Positions 1-5,835 of a stretch of DNA of 7,006 nt are shown here, piece after piece. Positions within the stretch are counted from its first letter, which is position 1. Every line of letters starts with the position of its first letter. Made by a program: the position numbers and the translations under genes. The DNA comes from Alphaproteobacteria bacterium. GTDB lineage: Bacteria > Pseudomonadota > Alphaproteobacteria > Rickettsiales > Rickettsiaceae. The DNA lies in assembly GCA_030430995.1 (NCBI GenBank), contig JAUIKA010000053.1, forward strand, positions 1 to 7,006, given 5' to 3'. The notes beneath the pieces are model-generated. The model made no database searches. It had not been told where the DNA came from and saw only the letters and a list, made by a program, of their open reading frames with translations.

Positions 1-43
1 AATGGCCTATGCTATTTAAATTATCAGAATCAAAATCTGACAT
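1..43 (-). CDS. 5' end of an unidentified gene, truncated by the window edge
   Basis: An ATG at 43..41 opens a frame that stays open to base 1, giving an acidic N-terminus MSDFDSDNLNSIGH. Fourteen codons are too few to assign a product. The case for a real gene is positional: a TATAAT hexamer lies about 28 bases upstream on the same strand, which would give a short leader of about 20 bases. No Shine-Dalgarno sequence is visible, but the intact genes here also lack strong ones. It would be the next minus-strand gene downstream of folK, though it seems to have its own promoter. Confidence 0.4.
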   Translation of the reverse strand, partial: MSDFDSDNLNSIGH

Positions 44-70
44 ATGATTAATTAACTATTATTTAATGTA

Positions 71-99
71 ATTATACCATGTGGATAAGTTTATGAATA
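71..99 (-). promoter_or_regulatory. Candidate promoter with a DnaA box in its spacer
   Basis: On the minus strand there is an exact TATAAT (-10) at 76..71. Seventeen bases upstream is a weak -35, TATTCA (99..94, three of six consensus matches). The spacer contains TTATCCACA (88..80), which is the consensus DnaA box. The expected start of transcription is about 20 bases ahead of the ATG at 43. The -10 and the 9-mer are seen directly; promoter function and DnaA control are inferred. Confidence 0.4.
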
Positions 100-102
100 G
101 AA

Positions 103-594
103 TCATATTATATTTCTATTCAAATTATTTAAATTTTTATATAATTCCTCAGCTGCTATATTATGATTATTTCCTGCTGTTTTATATTGATACCTAGGCG
201 CAAGCTCTAACAAAGAAAGCAGAACGAAATCTCTATTCAGAATCTCTTTATGTGGTAAATGCAACAACTGAGAATTAATTGACTGATCATTAAATAATAT
301 TATGTCTATATCTATAATTCGTGATGACCAAATAGCTGCACCACCACATCTGCCCATTGAAATTTCTACCTCTTTAACATAGCTAAGTAAACATAAAGGG
401 GAAGCTGGGCTATATATCTCTAAACCTATATTCACAAAATAATCCCCCTGACATATATTACTTCCCAAAACTGGCTTACTATAAAGCTTTTTAGATGCAG
501 CTTTTACTATAAGCTTTTTAGATAACATTGAAATAGCTATATCTATATTATTACTCCTTTGCCCTATGTTGCTCCCGATGTTTAATATTATCAT
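103..594 (-). CDS. folK: HPPK, 2-amino-4-hydroxy-6-hydroxymethyldihydropteridine pyrophosphokinase
   Basis: This cytosolic folate-pathway enzyme transfers pyrophosphate from ATP to 6-hydroxymethyl-dihydropterin, making the substrate for dihydropteroate synthase (FolP). The protein has 163 residues, a normal length for a stand-alone HPPK, and starts five residues before the family's GSN element (GSNIGQR, residues 7-13). The core signature reads R92-I-I-D95-I-D97, with the two Mg-binding aspartates, followed by LHLPHKEILNRDF containing H115 and R121. These fall at the same residue numbers as in E. coli HPPK. R82 and W89 are also kept, but the usual second arginine (84), R88 and the Gly-Pro before R92 read Gly, Ile and Ser-Ser. 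No folP or folB lies in the window. The gene is divergent from psd, sharing a 69-base spacer. The start ATG at 594 has no clear ribosome-binding site but is fixed by the N-terminal alignment. Confidence 0.93.
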   Translation of the reverse strand: MIILNIGSNIGQRSNNIDIAISMLSKKLIVKAASKKLYSKPVLGSNICQGDYFVNIGLEIYSPASPLCLLSYVKEVEISMGRCGGAAIWSSRIIDIDIILFNDQSINSQLLHLPHKEILNRDFVLLSLLELAPRYQYKTAGNNHNIAAEELYKNLNNLNRNII

Positions 595-663
595 AATAAT
601 CTAGACGTATTAATATCTGTCTGATAGTATATATCATATTACTTGTTGTTTTAATTATTAAAT

Positions 664-1356
664 ATGAAGTTTCTTTTAAAATTACATAAAGAAGGGTTTC
701 CTTTCATTATCTTAGGCCTAGGCTTTACTTTATTATTTTTATGTTTAAATAATATTTTATGGGTATTATTCCTAGCATTTAGCATATTCTGCATATATTT
801 CTTCAGAGATCCAGATAAAGTTACTATGGTTTCACCAGATGCCATAATAAGCCCAGCAGATGGAAAAATTACTAGTATTATCAGAAATACTTCTCCACCA
901 TCTGAATTAGGAGATGATCTGGAAACTAATATGACTAAGGTTAGCATTTTCCTAAGTGTTTTTGATATACATGTTAACAGAATCCCTATAGATGGAAAAG
1001 TTACTAAACTTAGGTATCACCCGGGCCAATTCATAAATGCTAGTTTAGACAAATCTAGCTCTCTTAATGAAAGACAATCTGTTTTGATAGAGACAAAAAA
1101 TAAGGATAAAGTAGCTGTTGTGCAAATAGCAGGGCTAATAGCACGTAGGATAATATGCTCTTTAAGCCAAGACCAAGAAGTTAACACAGGGGCAAGATTT
1201 GGTATTATAAGATTTGGTAGCCGCGTTGATGTATATATTCCTGCACATATAGAAATTGCAGTATGCGAAGGCCAAAGAGTAATAGGTGGAGAAACTATAA
1301 TAGGGTTCTTTGAGAATAAAAATCTATCCGATGCAAAATTTGAAATACGAGAATAA
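664..1356 (+). CDS. psd: Phosphatidylserine decarboxylase, short form
   Basis: This enzyme decarboxylates phosphatidylserine to phosphatidylethanolamine at the inner membrane, using a pyruvoyl group made by self-cleavage. The 230 residues fit the short (type 2) family common in alphaproteobacteria. Residues 11-45 hold a hydrophobic hairpin that should anchor the protein. They are followed by FFRDPD (46-51), SPADGK (63-68, D66), FDIHVNR (100-106, H103) and the cleavage site FGS (184-186). Cleavage between G185 and S186 would leave a large beta chain and an alpha chain of about 45 residues carrying the pyruvoyl group. D66, H103 and S186 match the Asp-His-Ser triad of the family. The ATG at 664 opens the frame just before the membrane hairpin; no strong ribosome-binding site is visible. 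The next gene, pssA, overlaps its 3' end and supplies its substrate, so the two form an operon. Confidence 0.95.
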   Translation: MKFLLKLHKEGFPFIILGLGFTLLFLCLNNILWVLFLAFSIFCIYFFRDPDKVTMVSPDAIISPADGKITSIIRNTSPPSELGDDLETNMTKVSIFLSVFDIHVNRIPIDGKVTKLRYHPGQFINASLDKSSSLNERQSVLIETKNKDKVAVVQIAGLIARRIICSLSQDQEVNTGARFGIIRFGSRVDVYIPAHIEIAVCEGQRVIGGETIIGFFENKNLSDAKFEIRE

Positions 1357-2089
1357 AAAAAGATTCTATTTTTTTAAATCTCTACCTAACGCAGTTACAT
1401 TCCTTGCATTAATGTTTGGAATGTCTTCTATAAGATATGCTATTGAGGCTAATTGGTATAGCTGCGTTATATGCATAATAATGGCAGCATTTTGTGATGT
1501 GCTAGATGGGAAATTAGCAAGGGCTATGAATATCACATCAAAATTCGGCGCTGAGCTGGATTCTTTATGTGACTTTGCTAATTTTGGCATAGCTCCTGGT
1601 ATCATAATATATCACTTCACAAAAGACATTGGAATAATTAATGAATATATACGATGGGGCGTATGTATGCTATATATGTGCTCTATTGCAAGCAGATTAG
1701 CAAGATTCAATATAATGAATATTGCTAAAACCCCTAACAAGAAGGATAAGTATTTTTTTGTAGGTGTGCCAGCGCCCATGGCAGGCATCTTAACAATAAT
1801 GCCTGTAATAATAGAATTAGAGATAAAGAAAACCTTTGGTGTATGTTTTAATGACTGGCAAACTATGCTAAATATAGCGGTAGTGGCAATATTAGCTCCT
1901 AGCAGAATAAGAACTTTTGCTATAAAGCATATTGTAATACCTAACCACTACATATGGCTATTTTTTATATTTCTTATAATCTTTGTGCTGTCATTTTTCT
2001 TATGGCCATGGATAGCTCTGCCTGCTTTATGCGCTTTTTATTTAGCCTCCATACCAATTTCCGTCGCTATATATCATTTTTATTTGTAG
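1331..2089 (+). CDS. pssA: CDP-diacylglycerol-serine O-phosphatidyltransferase
   Basis: This integral membrane enzyme joins serine to CDP-diacylglycerol to form phosphatidylserine, the substrate of the Psd encoded just upstream. The CDP-alcohol phosphotransferase signature is complete, DGx2ARx8Gx3Dx3D; counted from the upstream TTG it has D63, D66, G67, A70, R71, G80, D84 and D88. The N-terminal SLPNAVT is typical of PssA. Hydrophobic segments cover much of the rest, with a strongly hydrophobic pair near the C-terminus. The frame can begin at a TTG at 1310 (259 residues), but I prefer the ATG at 1331 (252 residues). It is a stronger codon, still precedes the conserved LPN element, and reduces the overlap with psd to 26 bases. 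The overlap suggests translational coupling. The stop is TAG. Confidence 0.93.
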   Translation: MQNLKYENKKRFYFFKSLPNAVTFLALMFGMSSIRYAIEANWYSCVICIIMAAFCDVLDGKLARAMNITSKFGAELDSLCDFANFGIAPGIIIYHFTKDIGIINEYIRWGVCMLYMCSIASRLARFNIMNIAKTPNKKDKYFFVGVPAPMAGILTIMPVIIELEIKKTFGVCFNDWQTMLNIAVVAILAPSRIRTFAIKHIVIPNHYIWLFFIFLIIFVLSFFLWPWIALPALCAFYLASIPISVAIYHFYL

Positions 2090-2202
2090 CATCATAGCTT
2101 TTCTTATTTGGCAGATACCCTAGTTAATATATCCAGCCCTATATAAAAAGACTACATGGAGTAATCTATAAAAAAGCAGTGACATCAGATATATCTTTTC
2201 CT

Positions 2203-2355
2203 TTATGATTGAGTATGAGGCCGTTTTTGTTCAATCCTGTTTAAATCTGGAAAATATGAAGGCAGATATTCTATTGATATATGTAGTAATTTTATATGAG
2301 CCAAGCTATGGATGCGTTTAAAACGCAATTTTGATAAGGGCAATCTAAAGAAAGT
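2203..2355 (-). pseudogene. IS630-type transposase, C-terminal relic
   Basis: In the 328-base gap after pssA, the minus strand has a 50-codon open stretch, with no start codon of its own, that ends at TAA (2205..2203). It contains EYLPSYFPDLNRIEQKR (motif core 2265..2221). This closely matches the LPPYSPDLNPIEQKW block around the last catalytic acid of IS630/Tc1-type DDE transposases; the final E of NRIE is kept. The usual tryptophan after EQK reads Arg (CGG for TGG). The upstream catalytic region is missing: the frame is closed by TAA at 2358..2356 and nothing recognisable follows. I could not identify terminal repeats or TA duplications. It is a dead remnant; family assignment is firm, the exact element is not. 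Confidence 0.75.
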
Positions 2356-2417
2356 TTATCGCCATATAAGTTGGCAGCTTATAAAACTAGCAAATCAATA
2401 CATCCTATGCAGCGCAA

Positions 2418-3107
2418 TTACATAACAACGCAGCAAGCAGAACATCCTGGAGCATCTTCACCTGCAGTATCAACACCTTTATTAGCATCTGTATTTTCAC
2501 CTGCTTCTGCTCCACCTTCTTCTTTAGCATCCATAACCTCTCCAAATACCTCATTAGCTAGACCAGCTATTGCCCCTTTTCCATCAGGGCCAAGCATATA
2601 AGCATGCACCTCTTTACAGACATAAGCAGATAGCATCTCACAAATAGATATAGCTCCTACATCTGATACATCTGCTTTACCTGTATATATCATCCCTACT
2701 AACATTTTTTGCGCTTCTATATGCCCAAGCATATACTGAGGAGAGTCACTTACCTTATAACGTTTAACAAATTTATCCTCAATTGCAGGCCCAACTTTAG
2801 ATACCACATTATTTAGCTTCTCCCACCAATCTTTTACAGCTCTTTGCTCACATTTAAGAATCTCTTGCTGTTTTTCAGGGCTCAATGCAATGCTATACGC
2901 TATATAAGCAACCTTCGCATTAAATGAAGCAATATCTATACCGAACTTACTAAGTGTAGCAGCTTTTCTATTTATTTCTGCTGCATTAACCTTACTAGCA
3001 AGGAAACCCAAACCTGTTGATAAAATATCACATATAGAAAAAGGAATAAGGCTAACAAGATGGAGTCCTAATTTCTGATAATTAGGAGTTGAGGGGTCTA
3101 TCTGCAA
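2418..3107 (-). CDS. Unrecognised protein (C-terminal part of a split frame) ending in a CaaX-like lipidation motif
   Basis: I do not recognise the family. The open stretch is 229 residues from a TTG at 3107. It has a hydrophobic segment (about 14-38), a mixed helical body with a paired Trp (94-95), an acidic Gly/Ala/Glu-rich tail (about 192-220) that looks disordered, and the terminus GCSACCVVM. The last four residues, CVVM, are a CaaX box identical to that of N-Ras. The spacing of the cysteines (C222, C225, C226) matches RhoB's GCxxCCxxx, where the first two are palmitoylated and the third prenylated. The frame is open for another 20 codons upstream, to a TAG at 3170..3168, and has no ATG before about residue 126. 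It therefore looks like the 3' part of a longer gene rather than an independent one. A role as a host-membrane-targeted effector is inferred. Confidence 0.6.
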   Translation of the reverse strand: MQIDPSTPNYQKLGLHLVSLIPFSICDILSTGLGFLASKVNAAEINRKAATLSKFGIDIASFNAKVAYIAYSIALSPEKQQEILKCEQRAVKDWWEKLNNVVSKVGPAIEDKFVKRYKVSDSPQYMLGHIEAQKMLVGMIYTGKADVSDVGAISICEMLSAYVCKEVHAYMLGPDGKGAIAGLANEVFGEVMDAKEEGGAEAGENTDANKGVDTAGEDAPGCSACCVVM

Positions 3108-3343
3108 ATTACCAGATTTTATTCCTTGCGCTGTTGTAAAAGCTACATCTAGCTCATTACAAAAGCCCTATACATAATCCTTAACTGGTTGTCCATTACC
3201 CGAAAGATTCTTTAAAAGCTCTTCATATTCCTTTTTTTTGCTTCAAATTTTAATGTATCCTCGCTAAAGCTCTCCTTAACAACATCTTTCGCAGTTTCTT
3301 TCATCATAGCCTGCATTTCAGGAGAAAGTTTTTTCATCTCCTG

Positions 3344-3916
3344 CTACATCATTGCTCTTAATGCTTGCTCACTCATAGTGCCATTTTGCATGCCACTAAC
3401 AGCATTTGAAACAAAAGTAACAGAGCTAGAATCTTTATCTGCCATTGCTTTAAGAACAGCGCCTTTACTAAAAAGCTCAATTTGCTGCGCTAAGTCTTTT
3501 GGCAGATCAAGTTGAGAAATTTGTTGTTTAATAGCCTCAGATGCTGCCACATCCCTTAACATTTGTTGAATATATAAACCACCTACTTTATATTCCTTAT
3601 CGGGACTATTTGCAATAACTACATGAGCCCTTCTAAAACAGGATATAGCATCATCCACAAACCCCAAATTAGCATTTATTTGCGCTGCATGTGCAAGATA
3701 TAAAGTTTCATCGGCTTCACCTTCACCAGCTATTACAGCAGAATTTGCATATTTAAGAGCATTTTTCATCTCTGATGTTTTCTCCTCCTGAGAATCTCTC
3801 AAAGGAGACAGCTCCTGATATGCAAGTGAAAGAAGATAATTAGCATCTTCATCCAGGAGGCGCAGCTTAACTCTAATTCTGCGCTCTAAAACCTGGATTG
3901 TTTTTTCATTACCCAT
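3344..3916 (-). CDS. Unrecognised TPR-like helical protein (N-terminal part of the split frame)
   Basis: The piece has 190 residues, soluble and almost entirely helical by composition, with no signal peptide or membrane segment. Two stretches fit tetratricopeptide-like helix pairs: about 25-62 (NYLLSLAYQEL, then ALKYANSAVIAG) and about 70-103 (YLAHAAQINANLG, then DDAISCFRRAHVV). The second is the better match, with the spaced A, G, A and F positions of the repeat. Such repeats usually bind protein partners. The ATG at 3916 follows the stop of the upstream gene with no gap, in the same frame, suggesting coupled translation. The frame ends at TAG, but coding-like sequence continues beyond it, so the natural product was probably longer. 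It may still be made as a truncated 190-residue protein. Confidence 0.6.
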   Translation of the reverse strand: MGNEKTIQVLERRIRVKLRLLDEDANYLLSLAYQELSPLRDSQEEKTSEMKNALKYANSAVIAGEGEADETLYLAHAAQINANLGFVDDAISCFRRAHVVIANSPDKEYKVGGLYIQQMLRDVAASEAIKQQISQLDLPKDLAQQIELFSKGAVLKAMADKDSSSVTFVSNAVSGMQNGTMSEQALRAMM

Positions 3917-4216
3917 TTATGCAGCAATTAATGCATCTTCCATAAGGCTAGAATGCATACCAACTACGCCATGCTGAGGTACAGCGTAACATAATACATC
4001 CCTAGCGAATTCATTGATAACTTGGTGTACGCAGTTATCTGCAAGTTGTTGCTCCACTTGTGGTGTATTAACTGAGACGTCATCAAAGCTTTCTGCAAGC
4101 GCTTGTAAAAGAACCGTAGGAATCACCCCTCCTTCTGTATCGATAAATTTAACATTTACTTGTAAGCTGCACATTGTTTGCTGCCCTGGTGCTTGTATTG
4201 GCATAATAAAAACCAT
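3917..4216 (-). CDS. Small unrecognised protein, first gene of the TPR/CaaX cluster
   Basis: This is a 99-residue soluble protein with no recognised domain. After an alternative start at residue 5 (MPIQAPGQQ, ATG at 4204), it has a stretch with alternating hydrophobic residues (about 16-26, CSLQVNVKFID), suggesting a beta strand. A helical middle rich in Val, Gln and Asp follows. There are no obvious membrane segments or signal peptide. Its TAA is immediately followed by the ATG of the next gene in the same frame. The 160 bases upstream are extremely AT-rich and presumably hold the cluster's promoter, but I see no convincing -35/-10 pair. It could be a chaperone or partner of the downstream protein, as small genes before effectors sometimes are; that is speculation from position only. 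Confidence 0.6.
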   Translation of the reverse strand: MVFIMPIQAPGQQTMCSLQVNVKFIDTEGGVIPTVLLQALAESFDDVSVNTPQVEQQLADNCVHQVINEFARDVLCYAVPQHGVVGMHSSLMEDALIAA

Positions 4217-4376
4217 TTAGTTAATTTATATAAAATATAAAAAGATAAAAATCTCTTCATAAATAACGAATATCGCATTATTTACATAAATACAACATAT
4301 AAATAAAAAATAACAACTTAAATAATACCAAAACAAAATATGTTATGTTAAAAATGACCAAATAATAGGATTCTAG

Positions 4377-4626
4377 CTATATCATGGAACTCCATTCTTC
4401 TATCAAAACCCTCTCTGTGCTATATAAAAATATATATGCTTTCCTAATGTAAACTCCTAGCTCTTCTTTATACCCGCTCAAATTTGCTTTTTATGTAAGT
4501 TTTATGATTTGCTTTATTGCATTGAGCATAGGAGCCCGCAACAGCAGTTACCCCATAATAATAGATAGCATAATTGCCGCCCTCAAATGGTTCAATGATT
4601 GAGAGTAAAAAATTTAAATTAGTAGA
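4377..4626 (-). pseudogene. Remnant of an unrecognised protein gene, frameshifted
   Basis: The gap between tRNA-Asp and the TPR/CaaX cluster (4217-4758) is not empty on the minus strand. A 52-codon open stretch (4626..4468) encodes protein-like sequence such as FEGGNYAIYYYGVTAVAG followed by SYAQCNKANHKTYIKSKFE, then stops at TAA. In the next frame, overlapping this stop, an open stretch continues as SGYKEELGVYIRKAYIFLY and ends ERVLIEEWSSMI at a TAG (4379..4377). Together they look like the C-terminal part of one gene with one frameshift near 4475. There is no start codon in the first piece, and the sequence 5' of it (4627-4758) is closed and AT-rich. I do not recognise the family. Bases 4217-4376 show nothing beyond AT-rich spacer. 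Confidence 0.4.
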
Positions 4627-4758
4627 TCATGTGTAAGAAAATATAGTACAAGCTATATGCTTATAATATTTTTTAATGGTAAAAAAGCAGCCTATTGTAA
4701 ATATATATTTGATGCTAAGGATAGTAATTAGATTCCAGGATACATAGTTACAAAGAAA

Positions 4759-4834
4759 TGGCGGAAGTGACGGGACTTGAACCCGCGGCCCCCTGCGTGA
4801 CAGGCAGGTACTCTAACCACTGAGCTACACCTCC
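4759..4834 (-). tRNA. tRNA-Asp (GUC)
   Basis: This is a complete 76-base cloverleaf on the minus strand. The acceptor stem GGAGGTG pairs with CACTTCC (one G-U). The D stem is GCTC/GAGT, and the anticodon stem CCTGC/GCAGG closes the loop CTGTCAC, whose middle bases give anticodon GTC. The T stem GCGGG/CCCGT carries the TTCAAGT loop. The discriminator is G, and the terminal CCA is encoded in the DNA, unlike in the tRNA-Arg of this window. Confidence 0.97.
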
Positions 4835-4917
4835 AAACAATATTCATTAATAGAAACATAATCCTACTACTAAATATACAACTTACAGCATGAATAAAAA
4901 ACCATTTCTATCCAAGC

Positions 4918-4937
4918 TATATAAACATGTTTATATA
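4918..4937. repeat. Perfect 20-bp AT-rich palindrome
   Basis: TATATAAACA is followed directly by its exact reverse complement. It sits in the 218-base spacer between znuB (stop about 115 bases away) and tRNA-Asp (5' end about 85 bases away). It may be an operator half-site pair, a weak hairpin at the end of the zinc-transporter transcript, or an upstream element for tRNA-Asp. It does not closely match the usual Zur or Fur consensus. Function is unknown. Confidence 0.5.
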
Positions 4938-4958
4938 ACAAAATGAACCTAACATACT

Positions 4959-5023
4959 AACTTTGAATAGGTATATTCTTATTATAAGATATTTTTTCTA
5001 TTATGGAAGACATATTCAAAGTT
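4959..5023. repeat. 11-bp inverted repeat around a 43-base loop, 3' of znuB
   Basis: AACTTTGAATA (4959-4969) and TATTCAAAGTT (5013-5023) are exact reverse complements. The loop between them has its own near-palindrome, TCTTATTATAAGA. On the minus strand the structure begins about 30 bases after the znuB stop, so it could be the folded 3' end of the znuCB transcript. It lacks the GC-rich stem and T run of a textbook terminator. Confidence 0.4.
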
Positions 5024-5052
5024 TTATCTATTTTTATTTTAGATTCTATATC

Positions 5053-5835
5053 TTAAATGTTTCTGTAAAGGAAATAGGTAATAATCATAGTTGTACATAG
5101 CATAAACACTATACTGGCTTGAATATTGCATTTAAGCAATATAGACATAGCAATGCCCAATCCGCAAGATACTATTGAGTATACAACTGAATACATAAGC
5201 ATTTTTGTAGGAGTATTTGAAATATTTTTTGCCGCCGCCGCCGGAGTAAGCAAAACTGATATTACTAATATAGCACCTACTATTTTAAGTAATATACTTA
5301 TAGAGATAGCAGCAAACATTATTATTATAATATCTATAATACCTGTTTTAATACCTTGTATTTGCGCTATTTCTTTAGAAAAACATGAAAGTAAAATTTT
5401 CTTCCAGAAAAAATATAATAAAACATATTCTAATATTCCAATTACTACTGCTAAATATATATTTTCAAACATTACATTTGCTATACTACCAAAAAACAAA
5501 TCCTTATAATCAAAATTACCTAAGTTATATATATCTCTAACAATTATACTAATAGAAATAAGGAAGCTAACAACAATGCTGCTAGAAATATATCCTTCAT
5601 ATTTTCTTGAAAATGAGACCAAAGTAATTGCCATAATCATGCTCATGATCAATGTACCAAATATGCTAGATATACTAAGCATATTAGATAATATAGCTGC
5701 AAATAAACAGCTATGGGATATACTATCGCCTATAAAACCATATCCTCTCCAGGTTAACACAGTACCTACAGGTGCTATAATTATACTAAGTACAAATAAT
5801 GCTAATATACTAGCTATTGAAATTTCTATGTTCAT
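5053..5835 (-). CDS. znuB: ABC-3 family metal transporter permease, ZnuB-like
   Basis: This is the inner-membrane channel subunit of a zinc or manganese importer. The 260 residues equal the usual ZnuB length and are dominated by about eight hydrophobic helices. Family landmarks are APVGTVLTWRGYGFIGDSISHS (about 21-42), the GD.ISHS element of ABC-3 permeases, and KIVGAILVISVLLTPAAAA in the C-terminal third. Its ATG at 5835 lies inside the end of znuC (26-base overlap), so the two subunits are probably co-translated. No periplasmic binding protein (ZnuA) is in the window. Metal specificity cannot be read from the permease; zinc is the usual substrate in this lineage. The frame stays open for 31 more codons after the TAA, which I do not take as coding. 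Confidence 0.9.
   Translation of the reverse strand: MNIEISIASILALFVLSIIIAPVGTVLTWRGYGFIGDSISHSCLFAAILSNMLSISSIFGTLIMSMIMAITLVSFSRKYEGYISSSIVVSFLISISIIVRDIYNLGNFDYKDLFFGSIANVMFENIYLAVVIGILEYVLLYFFWKKILLSCFSKEIAQIQGIKTGIIDIIIIMFAAISISILLKIVGAILVISVLLTPAAAAKNISNTPTKMLMYSVVYSIVSCGLGIAMSILLKCNIQASIVFMLCTTMIITYFLYRNI

Larger units (their letters stand above)
2418..3916 (-). pseudogene. Interrupted gene of about 500 codons: TPR-like N-terminus joined to a CaaX C-terminus
   Basis: Three open pieces line up as one gene. The frame of the 190-residue TPR-like piece continues beyond its TAG (3346..3344) as QEMKKLSPEMQAMMKE and on to KFEAKKK. There it meets a run of eight A residues on the minus strand (plus-strand T8, 3232-3239). 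With nine A residues the frame would continue as KEYEELLKNLSGNGQPVKDYV. A second TAG (3170..3168) follows, then GFCNELDVAFTTAQGIKSGN runs straight into the 229-residue CaaX piece. Repaired, the product would be about 499 residues. The protein-like composition between the breaks suggests recent damage. The alternatives are sequencing error in the A run, or expression as separate pieces. TAG ends pssA, znuC and fdx normally, so general amber recoding is unlikely. Confidence 0.6.

Noticed and set aside
651..947. Minus-strand open frame of 98 codons
   Set aside because: Antisense to psd, which has all catalytic motifs.
2205..2321. Plus-strand 38-codon open frame
   Set aside because: It lies opposite the conserved IS630 transposase motif and has no ribosome-binding site.
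2314..2326. Short inverted repeat GCGTTTAAAACGC as a terminator
   Set aside because: The loop would be too small, the stem is weak, and it falls inside the transposase relic.
2371..2601. Plus-strand open frame rich in Ser, Pro and Ala
   Set aside because: It is the antisense of the acidic tail of the CaaX protein; its composition is just the complement of the Gly/Ala/Glu-rich codons.
3168..3346. General recoding of TAG as an amino acid
   Set aside because: TAG ends pssA, znuC and fdx at expected lengths, so the breaks in this one gene are more likely mutations or errors.
4504..4602. Plus-strand 32-codon open frame starting MICFIALS
   Set aside because: It overlaps the minus-strand remnant and has G/C-rich third positions unlike any gene here; the opposite strand is more coding-like.
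4957..5052. Frame open for 31 codons after the znuB stop
   Set aside because: ZnuB is already full length; the stretch is only AT-rich codons without recognisable features.
5231..5245. (GCC)4-like run as a microsatellite
   Set aside because: It encodes the conserved TPAAAA segment of the ZnuB family.
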